DNA from: Hydrogenophaga sp. Root209
GTDB lineage: Bacteria > Pseudomonadota > Gammaproteobacteria > Burkholderiales > Burkholderiaceae_C
Assembly: GCF_001428625.1 (NCBI RefSeq)
Contig: NZ_LMIE01000032.1
Span: 1 to 64,000 of the forward strand
Length of the DNA stretch: 64,000 bases
Reading direction: 5' to 3'
Of the stretch, positions 44,114-54,096 are shown piece by piece. A program made the position numbers and the translations under genes. The notes beneath the pieces are model-generated. The model did no database searches, was not told where the DNA came from, and saw only the letters and a list, made by a program, of their open reading frames with translations. Numbering within the stretch: the first letter of the stretch is position 1; the number at the start of each line of letters is the position of its first letter.

Positions 44114-45502
44114 ATGAGCCTCATCAATTCACGTCGACAGTTTTTTGCGGGCGCCGCTGCCTCAGTGGCTGGCTTGGCCGTCGCTCGGTCTGCCATGGCC
44201 GCCCTGCCTGAGCCGGTGTACCAAACCTCGGTGGACACAGCGCCTCCATTGGTGCCCACCACCGGTCGCCCTTACAACCCGGTGGTCACGCTCAACGGCT
44301 GGACCCTGCCCTGGAAGATGAACAACGGTGTCAAGGAATTCCACCTGGTGGCAGAACCCGTGGTGCGCGAGGTCTCGCCGGGCTTCAAGGTCAACATGTG
44401 GGGCTACAACGGCCAGAGTCCTGGCCCAACCATCGAGGTGGTCGAAGGCGACCGCGTGCGCATCTTTGTCACCAACAAGCTGCCCGAGCACACCACCATC
44501 CACTGGCACGGCCAGCGCCTGCCCAGCGGCATGGACGGTGTGGGTGGCCTCAACCAGCCCGCCATCCCCGTGGGCAAGACCTTCGTCTACGAATTTGAAG
44601 CGCGCCGTCCGGGTACCTTCATGTACCACCCGCACGCGGACGAAATGGTCCAGATGGCCATGGGCATGATGGGCATGTGGGTCACCCACCCCAAGGGCAA
44701 GCATCCCCACATCAGCGAGGTGGATCGCGACTTCTGCTTCCTGCTCAACGCGTTCGACATCGAGCCGGGCAGCAAGACGCCCAAGATCAACACGATGCTG
44801 GACTTCAACATCTGGTGCTGGAACAGCCGTGTCTTCCCCGCCATCGACACGCTCAACGTGCGCTTGAACGACCGTGTGCGCATTCGTGTGGGAAACCTCA
44901 CCATGACCAACCACCCGATCCACCTGCACGGGCACGAGTTTCTGGTGACCGGCACCGACGGCGGCCCAACGCCGCCGAGCACGCGCTGGTACGAGGTGAC
45001 CACCGATGTTGCCGTGGGGCAGATGCGCCAGATCGAACTGATCGCCGACGAGGAAGGCGACTGGGCCATGCACTGCCACAAGAGCCACCACACCATGAAC
45101 GCCATGGGCCACGACGTGCCCACCATGATCGGTGTGGACCACCGCGGCCTGGTCAACAAGATCCAGAAGGTGGTGCCCGACTACATGCTGATGGGCGAGC
45201 GCGGCATGGCCGACATGGGCGAAATGCAGATGCCCATTCCGGACAACACTGCGCCTATGATGACCGGCACGGGCCAGTTCGGCCCGTTGGAGATGGGCGG
45301 CATGTTCACCGTGTTCAAGGTGCGCAAGGACCAGAAGCCGGGCGACTACAAGGACCCTGGCCCGTACAAGTTCCCCGAAGGCACTGTTGCGCACGAATGG
45401 ACCGGTGCGCCCTTGCCCGCCGTCAGGCCCAAGGCCAGTGCAGACACAACCCCGGCGATGGGCACAGCGGTCAAGCCCATGGGCAAAGGCATGCAGCACT
45501 GA
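44114..45502 (+). CDS. copA: Multicopper oxidase (Tat-exported)
   Basis: A periplasmic copper oxidase of 462 residues. The Tat signal is SRRQFFAGAAASVAGLAVA. All copper sites are visible: HWHG (type 2/3), YHPHADEM, HPIHLHGHEF and MHCHKSHHTMNAM (type 1 Cys and axial Met). The C-terminal quarter is Met-rich (MLMGERGMADMGEMQMPIP, MMTGTGQFG), as in CopA/CueO-type Cu(I) oxidases that detoxify periplasmic copper. It follows the TolC-like gene and precedes a cupredoxin and a CusF-like protein. Confidence 0.92.
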   Translation: MSLINSRRQFFAGAAASVAGLAVARSAMAALPEPVYQTSVDTAPPLVPTTGRPYNPVVTLNGWTLPWKMNNGVKEFHLVAEPVVREVSPGFKVNMWGYNGQSPGPTIEVVEGDRVRIFVTNKLPEHTTIHWHGQRLPSGMDGVGGLNQPAIPVGKTFVYEFEARRPGTFMYHPHADEMVQMAMGMMGMWVTHPKGKHPHISEVDRDFCFLLNAFDIEPGSKTPKINTMLDFNIWCWNSRVFPAIDTLNVRLNDRVRIRVGNLTMTNHPIHLHGHEFLVTGTDGGPTPPSTRWYEVTTDVAVGQMRQIELIADEEGDWAMHCHKSHHTMNAMGHDVPTMIGVDHRGLVNKIQKVVPDYMLMGERGMADMGEMQMPIPDNTAPMMTGTGQFGPLEMGGMFTVFKVRKDQKPGDYKDPGPYKFPEGTVAHEWTGAPLPAVRPKASADTTPAMGTAVKPMGKGMQH

Positions 45503-45565
45503 ACCAAGCCGTCTTTACACATTTCTCCCACTTGCTTTCTCAACCCACCAATCCAGAGAGTTCAC

Positions 45566-46057
45566 ATGATCTTCACCCAAGCCCCACTTTCCAAGCGTTC
45601 CAGCCTTTTGTTCGTTGCCGCCCTTCTAGCCACGTCAGCCGCCACAGCGGCGGGCACGCACGGCGGCGGCCACAACGAATCGCCCATCGGTGAGCCCGGC
45701 GTCGCCAGTAAAGCTTCCCGCACCATTCAGGTCGACGCTGCCGACAGCATGCGGTTCACGCCAGCACTGGTGGACGTCAAGAAGGGGGAAACCGTCCGTT
45801 TCGTCGTCACCAACTCCGGCAAGGTGCCGCATGAGTTCAGCCTGGGCACGGAGAAGGAGCTGAAGGAGCACTACGAAGTGATGAAAAAATTTCCAGGCAT
45901 GGAACACGATGAGGCCAACAAGATTTCCCTGAAGCCTGGGCAAAAGGGTGAGGTCATCTGGCGTTTCACCAAAGGCGGCGTCGTTGATTTCGCCTGCCTT
46001 CACCCCGGACACTACGACGCGGGCATGAAGGGTCAGATCAAAGTGACCACCAAATAA
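45566..46057 (+). CDS. Periplasmic cupredoxin
   Basis: The 163-residue protein has a signal peptide (SSLLFVAALLATSAATAAG). The mature chain has the beta-sandwich of blue copper proteins and a type 1 site made from His in GKVPHEFSLG and Cys, His, Met in ACLHPGHYDAGM. A His/Gly stretch follows the signal. It resembles plastocyanin/azurin-type proteins that accompany copper oxidases and may accept electrons from, or carry copper to, the oxidase. Confidence 0.85.
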   Translation: MIFTQAPLSKRSSLLFVAALLATSAATAAGTHGGGHNESPIGEPGVASKASRTIQVDAADSMRFTPALVDVKKGETVRFVVTNSGKVPHEFSLGTEKELKEHYEVMKKFPGMEHDEANKISLKPGQKGEVIWRFTKGGVVDFACLHPGHYDAGMKGQIKVTTK

Positions 46058-46113
46058 GTTGACAAACCACCATTCTTGCAACCCACAGACACACCTGATT
46101 GAAGGAACATTTC

Positions 46114-46476
46114 ATGAAAACACTGAACCTGAGTCTGGCCGCATCAGCGGTCGCCCTTTCTTTTGCCTTCGCTGGACCCGCGCTGGCTCAAATGACCATG
46201 GACCAAGGAAAGATGGGAATGGATCAGGGCAAGATGGGCATGGCGGCGACACCCGGCATGACCGACGGCGAAATTCGCAAGATCGACAAGGAGAACGGCA
46301 AGGTCACGATCAAGCATGGCGAGATCAAGCACATGGACATGCCTCCGATGTCCATGGTGTTCAACGTCAAGGACAAGGCCATGCTGGACAAAGTCCAGGT
46401 GGGCGAGAAGATCCAGTTCATCGTCATTCAGGACGCCGGCAAGATGGTGGTCACCGATATCAAAGCGATGAAGTGA
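46114..46476 (+). CDS. cusF: CusF-like periplasmic copper-binding protein
   Basis: The 120-residue protein from ATG 46114 has a signal peptide (LNLSLAASAVALSFAFAGPA), two MDQGKMGM repeats and a CusF fold with KVTIKHGEIKHMDMPPMSM. CusF normally binds Cu(I) with His, Trp and two Met; here the Trp is replaced and the site is Met-richer (HMDMPPMSM). Such variants are common in betaproteobacteria. It ends the copper operon, just before a strong terminator. Confidence 0.88.
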   Translation: MKTLNLSLAASAVALSFAFAGPALAQMTMDQGKMGMDQGKMGMAATPGMTDGEIRKIDKENGKVTIKHGEIKHMDMPPMSMVFNVKDKAMLDKVQVGEKIQFIVIQDAGKMVVTDIKAMK

Positions 46477-46511
46477 TTTAACCAATCCGACCCTATGGGT
46501 CGGTTGTGGTC

Positions 46512-46544
46512 AAGGGATCGGTTGTGATGACCGATCCCTTTTTT
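46512..46544 (+). terminator. Intrinsic terminator of the copper operon
   Basis: Perfect 11-bp arms AAGGGATCGGT (46512-46522) and ACCGATCCCTT (46530-46540) run into TTTTTT. A second short hairpin (CCGACCC/GGGTCGG) just upstream at about 46486-46502 may assist. It closes the transcript running from 42986. Confidence 0.92.
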
Positions 46545-46688
46545 GTATGGGTGACGTCCTCCCTGCTATGTGAAACCGGTCCGACACAGTCTCGAAACCA
46601 ATGGGCAGGCGTACGTTGGCGCACAGTCAATCCGAGCATCGTTGTCGATGATGATGAACCCGCCTTCGGGTAGCTTCAAGGAAGTCAC

Positions 46689-47099
46689 ATGAATCATCAA
46701 TCCACCACAAAACGCTTCACCACTGTCCCTGTCAAGGCTCTGTGCGCCGTTTCGCTGACTGTGCTCATGTCGATGTCGGCGCATGCTCAGTCCACGCCAG
46801 CCACAGGCCCAGCGACGATGCCCATGTCCGATATGCACAAAGGCGCCACAGGTGCACACGACATGAAAGGTTCCATGATGATGGGCATGGAGGAAATGCA
46901 AAAGATGCCCATGTCGGGCAATACCGACAAGGACTTCGCGATGATGATGAAAATTCATCACCAGCAAGCTTTGAACATGGCCGAGATGCAGCTCAAGACC
47001 GGCAAGTCACCCGAGATGAAGGTCATGGCAAAGCAGATCATCGTGGCGCAAAAGAAAGAGATCGCTCAGTTCGACAAGTGGCTCGCCAAGCAGAAGTGA
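46689..47099 (+). CDS. DUF305 secreted protein
   Basis: The 136-residue protein starts at ATG 46689 (AAGGAAGTCAC upstream), with signal peptide (VKALCAVSLTVLMSMSAHA). A Met/His-rich segment (MPMSDMHKGATGAHDMKG, SMMMGMEEMQKMPMSG) precedes the DUF305 helices (DKDFAMMMKIHHQQALNMAE). DUF305 proteins are ferritin-like in fold and common in copper-resistance clusters. It stands alone behind the copper-operon terminator. Metal binding through Met and His is inferred. Confidence 0.85.
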   Translation: MNHQSTTKRFTTVPVKALCAVSLTVLMSMSAHAQSTPATGPATMPMSDMHKGATGAHDMKGSMMMGMEEMQKMPMSGNTDKDFAMMMKIHHQQALNMAEMQLKTGKSPEMKVMAKQIIVAQKKEIAQFDKWLAKQK

Positions 47100-47219
47100 T
47101 CTGCTGCAATGACTCTGGAATTCTCGCCGGCCAAGCTTGCTTCCAGTGTCAGCACCAGCATCTTTATTGGCGCTGGTGCTGTATCGAGAGTTCCCATTCA
47201 TCGGTCACCGACAGGCCGA

Positions 47220-49055
47220 TTACCTGGTGCTGGCTGACGCGTCTGAGCAAGTCGACACACTAGTGCCGGGTGGCACCGCTGAGACTGGCAGATCTGAAGA
47301 ACTGGCTCCGCCAAACAGCAAAGCTTGCATTCGAGCTCGTTCCTCAGCCGTTGGCCATGCAGGATTCTCAGCACGATCCACTGGCGTTATTAGCGCTGGA
47401 GAGGCTCGGGTTGGTTTCGCTCGCCCTTGTTCGTCAAAAAGCACCAAGCTGTAGGTCTCGTTGACGACTGTTTCGGGCGCCCCCCCATTCAAGCGGACGT
47501 ACCAATCAGCGACGCGCAAGGTCCGTCCCGCCATAGCTTCAATCGTTGCCTCACCGCGAGCAAGTGCAACATACAAGCCGTGAGGGACCGGGTGGACTTC
47601 ATCGCTGGAGTCCAGCAAGAAAACAAATGAGGCATACGCCGAGTCCTTGTCTTGATCGACAAGGTCGCCATCACAGGAATCGACGACACGTCCCCATGAT
47701 TCAGCAGTGCTGTACACCGGAGCAAAGCCTCCACCTGGCGTACGAAAGTTGGTGGTCTGCCCTTGATATAGCCGTGCCGCCACCCATTGAACATCCCCGC
47801 CGTAGGCATAGGCGCGAAGGTCAAACTTCATGGCCTTGGGGGCTTTCGGGTCGCTTGGCATCACGTCCATCGTCGGTGCGTCAGCGTTGTCGATCAATCG
47901 CTCGCCCGGTGAGACGATGGCCTGGGCCACATACTCGCCGGCCAGAATTTCTTGCCACACCCGTTTTGTCAGCTTGTCGCCCCGATAAGCCGCGCGGCTA
48001 CCGAAGCCAGCGACAGGCTTGAAGAACAGGTTTCGTCGCGCATCCCACAAGCGCTGGGCATCGGCCGCCTTCACCAACTCGGTTGAGGGAACGTGCTCAA
48101 GAAGAATTCGCTGCACAGCTTGCGGAACACCCAGGGCCTGCATCTTTTCAGCGTCACTGAACAGTGCCAAGCGGCGCTTGTCTGCATACAGAGCATGGGC
48201 CTGTGGATGCGGTGTCAGCACGACAGCTTCCTGCACGTACGCTTCGCGCAGTGCAGCGCTGCTGGGCTCCTCCAGGTAGAAATCGGTCAAGCGGTTGTAG
48301 ACCAGATCGATGGCCTGCTCGCCATGCCAAAGGGCCCCGTTTCGCCATTCAAGTGCACCCGGATCAGCGATGACCGTGCGAATGCCGTGTCGTTCAAACA
48401 GTTGCTGAAACAACAGAAATTCGGGATAAAGGTACTGCTCTTCCGGAGAACCGTCGACGATGGCAATCGACGTCAGGGGACGCGGGTGCCCGAGGGTTCC
48501 AGACAACCCAGAAAGGCCCCATTCGCGACGAAACATCTCCACGATGCGCTCCTCGAACGTGACCACGTTGTCAAGCGATGGGATCAGTGAATCAATTGCC
48601 GTGCAACAGGCACGCTGAGCGCGGGCCAGCAGCGCATTGAGCATGGCGCCACCCGCATTCGTGTTCACCTCGATCAACCCCAGTCGGCCTTGGTTGAGGT
48701 GAAAGTCATAACCAAAGAAGACGCTCAGCGGGCCGTGAGTGCCCAAACGCGCGATGGGGGGTGCGGTTGCCAGCACTTGTTCCCTATAGGCTGAAAGCGC
48801 CACCACCGATTCAACCGCTTGCACGACCTCAGCCATCTTCTGCAACTGTGGTGCTGCCACGAAGACAGGCACTGCCGAGAACAGGAAAGGGCAGCGCTGT
48901 TGAATCAGCGCTGAAAGACCAGGCGTCCCAACTTCCTGATCAAGGGCCTGCGCCATTGCCTGCTTGTCAAGACTCAAGCAAAAGCAAGCGCTGTTCAGCG
49001 CATCGCTTGATCCTAGCGGTGCTCGGCGTTGTGGCGGTGGGGACAAAGTATTCAC
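47220..49055 (-). CDS. Circularly permuted ATP-grasp ligase-like protein
   Basis: A 611-residue soluble protein. ATP-grasp motifs occur in rearranged order: GLIEVNTNAGG near residue 127-136 (acidic metal ligands), then FFKPVAGFGS near 344-353 (nucleotide lysine), then MKFDLRAYAYGG near 409-420, a tubulin-tyrosine-ligase-like phrase. It likely joins a carboxylate to an amine with ATP. GTG 49055 (VNTLSPPPQRR) is chosen because the broken paralogue at 10623 starts at the same aligned place. A truncated copy of this gene sits against the asparagine-synthase-type gene at 11087, suggesting that the two enzymes act in one pathway, perhaps making a peptide amide. I know no named member. Confidence 0.7.
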   Translation of the reverse strand: MNTLSPPPQRRAPLGSSDALNSACFCLSLDKQAMAQALDQEVGTPGLSALIQQRCPFLFSAVPVFVAAPQLQKMAEVVQAVESVVALSAYREQVLATAPPIARLGTHGPLSVFFGYDFHLNQGRLGLIEVNTNAGGAMLNALLARAQRACCTAIDSLIPSLDNVVTFEERIVEMFRREWGLSGLSGTLGHPRPLTSIAIVDGSPEEQYLYPEFLLFQQLFERHGIRTVIADPGALEWRNGALWHGEQAIDLVYNRLTDFYLEEPSSAALREAYVQEAVVLTPHPQAHALYADKRRLALFSDAEKMQALGVPQAVQRILLEHVPSTELVKAADAQRLWDARRNLFFKPVAGFGSRAAYRGDKLTKRVWQEILAGEYVAQAIVSPGERLIDNADAPTMDVMPSDPKAPKAMKFDLRAYAYGGDVQWVAARLYQGQTTNFRTPGGGFAPVYSTAESWGRVVDSCDGDLVDQDKDSAYASFVFLLDSSDEVHPVPHGLYVALARGEATIEAMAGRTLRVADWYVRLNGGAPETVVNETYSLVLFDEQGRAKPTRASPALITPVDRAENPAWPTAEERARMQALLFGGASSSDLPVSAVPPGTSVSTCSDASASTR

Positions 49056-49420
49056 GGGTTGTTGATAGTCATGACCTGGAGGAAAGCACACGAAGATAGG
49101 CACGCTGCTGCACGCTGTGAGGGTATCAGTCGCATGAGCTACTGTCTGCTGCCTGGACACAGTGCTGCCGATTCAGTCACAACCGCCGAACCTCTTCAAT
49201 GCCCAACAAGCAATCAGTTGGCTTTGCGTACGGTGGGGTACATACAACTTCGCGAGTGTGGTGCACCGTGAAGGTGTTCTTGTGCCCCCAATCCTTTGCC
49301 CTAGCTCACCGTTCACCGTTGTGAAACCCCCGTTGCGTACACGCGCACTTCACTTGATGTAGATCAATCCACTCATCTACGAAGGATCCTACGATCGACC
49401 GACAGCAGCACGCATACACC
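49056..49420. other. Divergent intergenic region with FNR/Anr box
   Basis: Holds the promoters for the ATP-grasp gene (minus) and the plus-strand array that starts at 49421. Apart from the FNR/Anr site at 49354-49367, no gene or hairpin of note is seen. Confidence 0.5.
49354..49367. promoter_or_regulatory. FNR/Anr-type binding site
   Basis: TTGATGTAGATCAA is a perfect TTGATnnnnATCAA site. Its centre is about 60 bp before the start codon at 49421, which suits an activator at -41.5 of a promoter near 49402. It implies induction of the downstream gene, and perhaps of the array to the arc genes, when oxygen falls. Confidence 0.8.
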
Positions 49421-49864
49421 ATGAAGTTCTTCACCGAAACTCGCACCAAACGCAACACCGCATTTGTGGTCTTGCTGGTGATGCTGTTCGCGTTGGCTTC
49501 AGGGGTCGCGAATGCTTGCTTGCTTAACTGGTCTAGTCCTCATTCCACGGAATCAAACGTTTGGAGGATCCCGACGAGCCAGACGACCGTCGAGTCGGTT
49601 GCACGTCTTGGCAGCCTCACAGGCCACGAGGATGACTCGGATGTCAGTGAGGATTCGTGCCTGAGGGTCTGCGATGAGGGGGCGAACGCTTTGACCAAGG
49701 TCCATTCGGGCGGTGAAAACACCGACCCGGGTCTGGCGCCATGGTTTGCGACCTTGTGGACTGGGTCGCAACAACTGGTCTCGGCATCTCGCCGAGTTGT
49801 CGAAGCCGCGACACCCATCGCCGATCTTCCCCTAAGGGTTCGCTACTCGCGACTTGCGCTGTAG
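49421..49864 (+). CDS. Small secreted or anchored protein, FNR-controlled
   Basis: The 147-residue protein has a basic N-terminus and a hydrophobic helix (TAFVVLLVMLFALASGVANA), probably a signal peptide, followed by a Cys (ACLLNWSSPH) that could suit an uncertain lipobox. The mature part is Ser/Thr-rich and acidic in the middle (TGHEDDSDVSEDSCLRVCDE). The family is not recognised. It is the first gene behind the FNR box. Confidence 0.6.
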   Translation: MKFFTETRTKRNTAFVVLLVMLFALASGVANACLLNWSSPHSTESNVWRIPTSQTTVESVARLGSLTGHEDDSDVSEDSCLRVCDEGANALTKVHSGGENTDPGLAPWFATLWTGSQQLVSASRRVVEAATPIADLPLRVRYSRLAL

Positions 49865-50160
49865 CGGGCCTGGCGACGAACCCACAGCCTTTGTGCTGAG
49901 TGGGTCAGCGTCTGTGGTGGCAAGGCCGTTGTATTTGCTCGAACGCAAGACCGCCTGAACTGAAGCAATGCCAGCGCCTCGCTGCGCAAAGCCCACCAAT
50001 GGCGCACTCCTCTGAAGCTGCCTACCTGACCTGATGAGCGCGGTGTATCCAAGACGCACCTGCAACCCAGATGGCGCCAACACGTTCTTCAATTTCCGTG
50101 CTTGGACAAGAAGGCTGCTCAACACAACCCGCGCAAACAGTTTGACCCAAGGGCATCGAA

Positions 50161-50436
50161 ATGAACTCCAACCACATACACCATCAACAACCCATTGAAG
50201 GCCCGTCCCAAACGTTCTGGCGATCCCGCTATGGAATCGGCTTGCTCGTGTTCGGCGCGGTTGCAGCCTACTTTTTACTGGCCGAACACCGCGCCCACCT
50301 TTTTGGCGCTTGGCCGTTCCTGCTGTTGCTTGCTTGTCCGTTGGTGCATATGTTCATGCACGGCAGTCATGGGAGTCACCAAGGTGGCACGGTAGACGCG
50401 GGAACACCCGAAATCCAGGTGAAGGAGAAACCATGA
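50161..50436 (+). CDS. DUF2933 small membrane protein
   Basis: A 91-residue protein with one or two membrane helices (GIGLLVFGAVAAYFLLAEH, WPFLLLLACPLVHMFMHG) and a His-rich cytosolic or periplasmic end (HMFMHGSHGSHQGG). DUF2933 proteins commonly accompany copper-exporting ATPases and ICMT-type methyltransferases, exactly as here. It overlaps the next gene by four bases. Confidence 0.85.
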   Translation: MNSNHIHHQQPIEGPSQTFWRSRYGIGLLVFGAVAAYFLLAEHRAHLFGAWPFLLLLACPLVHMFMHGSHGSHQGGTVDAGTPEIQVKEKP

Positions 50437-51089
50437 CGCACGCTTCCTCGGCGTACGGCTTGTGGACGTTGGTCGTCTTCAACTCGGCCCTCTTCTTGAT
50501 GTTCGCCTTCAGCTTCTTCAAGCCGCAGACTGGGCGGGACTGGCGCACTTTTGGCGCTTTCGCGGCCTTCATCGTGGCGCTGTTTGTGGAGATGTATGGT
50601 TTTCCTCTCAGCATCTACCTGATGTCGGGATGGCTTCAAACGAAGTATCCCAATCTGGACCTGCTGTCCCACGACTCGGGACATCTGTGGTCCACGCTGC
50701 TCGGAGAGACAGGGGATCCCCACTTAGGCGTGCTGCACATCGCGAGCTACCTGTTTCTCGGCTACGGCTTCTACCTGCTGTCCACCTCGTGGAAGGTGCT
50801 GTACCACGCGCAACGCCGCAACGAGCTGGCACGAACCGGACCCTATTCGCGCGTTCGCCATCCGCAGTACGTGGCGTTCGTCCTCATCTTGCTCGGCTTC
50901 TTGCTGCAGTGGCCGACATTGCTCACGCTCGTGATGTTCCCGGTGCTGCTGGTGATGTATGCGCGCTTGTCCATCACCGAGGAGGCTGAGATGCAGAAGC
51001 GCTTCGGCTCTGAGTTTGAAGCCTATGCCGCCAGTACGCCACGCTTCCTGCCTTCCTGGCGAATGGATACGAAGCGCACGAGGACCTGA
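50433..51089 (+). CDS. Isoprenylcysteine carboxyl methyltransferase-family protein
   Basis: The 218-residue integral-membrane protein starts at ATG 50433 after GAAGGAGAAACC. About five helices precede the conserved catalytic end [20 protein letters not shown], then [20 protein letters not shown]. Bacterial members methylate unknown targets with S-adenosylmethionine and often sit next to metal ATPases. The role here is unknown. The following P1B ATPase starts 26 bp later. Confidence 0.85.
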   Translation: MTHASSAYGLWTLVVFNSALFLMFAFSFFKPQTGRDWRTFGAFAAFIVALFVEMYGFPLSIYLMSGWLQTKYPNLDLLSHDSGHLWSTLLGETGDPHLGVLHIASYLFLGYGFYLLSTSWKVLYHAQRRNELARTGPYSRVRHPQYVAFVLILLGFLLQWPTLLTLVMFPVLLVMYARLSITEEAEMQKRFGSEFEAYAASTPRFLPSWRMDTKRTRT

Positions 51090-51115
51090 TTGGCTCTCTG
51101 ACTCAAGGAACCCTC

Positions 51116-53578
51116 ATGAAAACAAGCACCATCGAAGTCGGCGAGCTGGTCTCCACACTGAGTGCAACGGGAGTACAGCGAGAGCTGTCAACGCTGCCCG
51201 GTGTTCATCACGTCGACGTGAACTACGTGGCCGGTAGTGCGACCGTGCATTACGACGAAGCAATGGTCACGATAGAGGCCATCCGTCAACGTGTGGTGGA
51301 TTGCGGTTACCACTGCCGTGGTGAACTGGCTCCGGCGCATGTCTGCGCGCCGGCAAACCACAGAACCGACAGCGCCACCCACGCGGGACCCTCAACCGGG
51401 AAGGGATCGAGAGGGGTGGGACACGGTGTCAATCCAAGTGCCCCGGAGACGAAAACCCACGACGGCCACGCGACCCACGGGCCATCGGATGCATCGTCCA
51501 AAGCTCAGAAGGCGGACATGATGCATGACATGGGCCATTCGCCGGGTATGTCCATGCAGGACATGGCCAACGACATGCGCAACAGGTTTCTGGTCGCCTT
51601 GGTGTTTGCTGTACCGGTCTTTTTGTACTCCCCGATGGGCGAGATGTTCGGCAACTTTCCCTCGCCGTTCGGTCTGGACCGCAAGCTGTTTCTGTTCTTC
51701 ATGGCCACGGGCGCCATCGCCTATCCGGTCTGGCCCTTCCTGGTGGCTGCGGTAAGGGCCGCACGCAACAAGGTTGCCAACATGGCCACACTCATAGTGC
51801 TCTCAGTCGGCACGGGATACCTGTTCAGCGTGGGGGCCACGTTCTTTTACGAGAGCGAGGTGTTCTTTGAAGCGTCCGCCGTGCTGCTCGTCTTCATTCT
51901 GCTGGGCCACTGGCTGGAGATGCGGGCGCGCGCCGGCGCGTCGGACGCCATCCGTGCACTGATGGATCTGGCCCCACCGATGGCCAATGTCGTTCGCGGA
52001 GGAGTCGAGACGCAGGTGCCGACGTCGCAGGTCCTCGCCGGCGAAACCATCGTCATCAAGCCAGGCGACAAGATCCCGGTCGATGGCGAGGTGACGGAGG
52101 GTAGCTCTCAGGTCGACGAGTCGATGCTCACCGGGGAATCGATGCCGGTGAAGAAGGTGGTGGGGAACCCTGTGATCGGCGCCACCATCAACAAAGGTGG
52201 CAGTTTCCGCTACAAGGCTACCAAGGTGGGTGCGGACACCGCGTTGGCGCAGATTGTCAAGTTGGTGCAGGAAGCGCAGAACTCCAAAGCACCAGGCCAA
52301 CTGCTCGCTGATCAGGCTTCGCAGTGGTTGGTGTTGGCGGCCATTGCCATCGGACTGCTCACCTTCGGCGTGTGGTTCTGGGTCATCGGCGAACCCTTGC
52401 TGTTCGCGCTGACGCTGACCATCACCGTGTTCGTGATCGCCTGCCCCGACGCACTCGGGTTGGCCACGCCGATGGCCATCATGGTGGGCACCGGTCTGGG
52501 CGCGATGAACGGCATTCTTTTCAAGAACGCCTCGGCGCTGGAGACCGCGACCAAACTGACCGTTATCGTCTTTGACAAAACAGGCACGCTCACCATTGGT
52601 CAACCCGATGTGGTGGAAATGGTAACGGCGACCGATGTCAGCGAGGCACAGTTGCTCGCCGTAGCAGCTGGGGTCGAGAAGTTCTCCGAACACCCATTGG
52701 CGCAGGCAGTTCTCAAGCGTGCTGGATCTGCTCAGGTCGAGGTGGCCAGGGACTTCGCCAACATCGATGGACAGGGCGCCCGAGCCACCATCGGCACTGA
52801 TGCCGTGCTGCTGGGCAACCGCAAGCTGATGCAAGCAGAAGGCGTGAGTGGGACGTCGATGGCAGCCCTGGCGGCCAAGGCCGCGCAGCTTGAAGGGGGC
52901 GGACGGACTGTCGTCTACGTTGCTCGAGGAGGCGAACTCATCGGCTTGATCGCGATTGCCGATGCGGTGCGCCCCACATCGAAGGCGACCATCGCCAAGC
53001 TGCAGGAGCGCGGCGTCAAGGTTGCGATGATGACCGGGGACAACCAGGCCACCGCCGAGCGTATCGGCAAGGAGCTGGGCATCGACATCGTGCTGGCCGA
53101 AGTGCTGCCCGGACAGAAGGCCGCAAAGATCAAGGAACTGCAGGACCAAGGCAACAAGGTTGGTATGGTCGGCGACGGCATCAACGATGCCCCGGCGTTG
53201 ACACAGGCCGACGTGGGATTCGCCATTGGCGCGGGCACCGACGTGGCCATGGAAAGTGCCCAGGTCGTGCTGATGAAGAGCGATCCCTACGACGTGGTCG
53301 GTGCCATCGAACTGTCGCGCGCCACTTTGCGCAAGATGCATCAAAACCTGTGGTGGGCGGTGGGCTACAACGTGGTCGCCTTCCCGGTGGCGGCGGGCGT
53401 TTTCTATCCCTTCACGCTGTCGCCGGAGATCGCAGCGCTGTCCATGTCGGGCAGCTCGGCGGTGGTGGCCATCAACGCATTGCTGCTCAAGCGCACCAAG
53501 CTTGCAGGCATCAAACAGGCAGGAGGATCTGGCACGCAGTCGACCGTTGCGAAGCTTGCCGCTGGAGCGTCGGCATGA
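51116..53578 (+). CDS. Heavy-metal P1B-type ATPase with CPD motif (paralogue 2)
   Basis: An 820-residue pump closely similar to the one at 30404, with a shorter linker. The N-terminal HMA-like fold lacks CxxC ([20 protein letters not shown]), and a His/Met stretch follows ([17 protein letters not shown]). Core motifs are [20 protein letters not shown] and [10 protein letters not shown]; the membrane motif is again [11 protein letters not shown] (CPD). The start has AAGGAACCCTC upstream. It overlaps the next gene by four bases. Copper or silver export is likely by context, but the altered metal site leaves this open. Confidence 0.86.
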   Translation: MKTSTIEVGELVSTLSATGVQRELSTLPGVHHVDVNYVAGSATVHYDEAMVTIEAIRQRVVDCGYHCRGELAPAHVCAPANHRTDSATHAGPSTGKGSRGVGHGVNPSAPETKTHDGHATHGPSDASSKAQKADMMHDMGHSPGMSMQDMANDMRNRFLVALVFAVPVFLYSPMGEMFGNFPSPFGLDRKLFLFFMATGAIAYPVWPFLVAAVRAARNKVANMATLIVLSVGTGYLFSVGATFFYESEVFFEASAVLLVFILLGHWLEMRARAGASDAIRALMDLAPPMANVVRGGVETQVPTSQVLAGETIVIKPGDKIPVDGEVTEGSSQVDESMLTGESMPVKKVVGNPVIGATINKGGSFRYKATKVGADTALAQIVKLVQEAQNSKAPGQLLADQASQWLVLAAIAIGLLTFGVWFWVIGEPLLFALTLTITVFVIACPDALGLATPMAIMVGTGLGAMNGILFKNASALETATKLTVIVFDKTGTLTIGQPDVVEMVTATDVSEAQLLAVAAGVEKFSEHPLAQAVLKRAGSAQVEVARDFANIDGQGARATIGTDAVLLGNRKLMQAEGVSGTSMAALAAKAAQLEGGGRTVVYVARGGELIGLIAIADAVRPTSKATIAKLQERGVKVAMMTGDNQATAERIGKELGIDIVLAEVLPGQKAAKIKELQDQGNKVGMVGDGINDAPALTQADVGFAIGAGTDVAMESAQVVLMKSDPYDVVGAIELSRATLRKMHQNLWWAVGYNVVAFPVAAGVFYPFTLSPEIAALSMSGSSAVVAINALLLKRTKLAGIKQAGGSGTQSTVAKLAAGASA

Positions 53579-54096
53579 ACACTCCAAAGCGCCCTGCGGA
53601 CTTGATGGCAGGAACAGTGCCACTGAATGCCGTCAAGAGCATTCAAGTGTCGAAGTGGATGTTCTCAGCCTGCGGTGTTTGGCTGATGGCCTTAGGCGTC
53701 TATTTCATTTTTGTGCGGCCACCCCTGTTGCCTGAAGACCCGCGCTTCATGGGTGCCACCCTCGAACAGATTCGTGCTTCGGTGCCCGGCCTCGAAAGTT
53801 GGTTGCGCAAGGTGTTTACTGTCATGGGGGGATTCATGGCAGGTGCCGGGGTACTCACGGTGTTCGTTGCCACTGTCGCCATACCGCTGCAATCGAGGAA
53901 CACGTCCTGGGTACTGGCCATCTCCGGCGCACTGACTGTTGTGCTGATGAGCGCGACCAACTTTGCACTCCATTCCGATTTCAGATGGCTGCTCCTGCTA
54001 CCCGCTTTGGTCTGGTTCGCGGGCCTGGTCGTCTTGGTCGCGAGCCGTAAAGCATCCTCTGTCGATCTCGACCGAAGCAACGGAGGAGTGAACTGA
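53575..54096 (+). CDS. Four-helix membrane protein, unknown
   Basis: The 173-residue protein starts at ATG 53575, four bases inside the ATPase end. It has four likely helices ([74 protein letters not shown]) with a periplasmic loop between the first two. I see no catalytic motif. Position suggests a subunit or helper of the ATPase, or simply a shared stress transcript. Confidence 0.65.
   Translation: MNTPKRPADLMAGTVPLNAVKSIQVSKWMFSACGVWLMALGVYFIFVRPPLLPEDPRFMGATLEQIRASVPGLESWLRKVFTVMGGFMAGAGVLTVFVATVAIPLQSRNTSWVLAISGALTVVLMSATNFALHSDFRWLLLLPALVWFAGLVVLVASRKASSVDLDRSNGGVN

Noticed and set aside
44162-45499. Minus-strand frame of 445 codons opposite the multicopper oxidase
   Set aside because: Very His/Val-rich antisense shadow; the plus strand holds all copper motifs.
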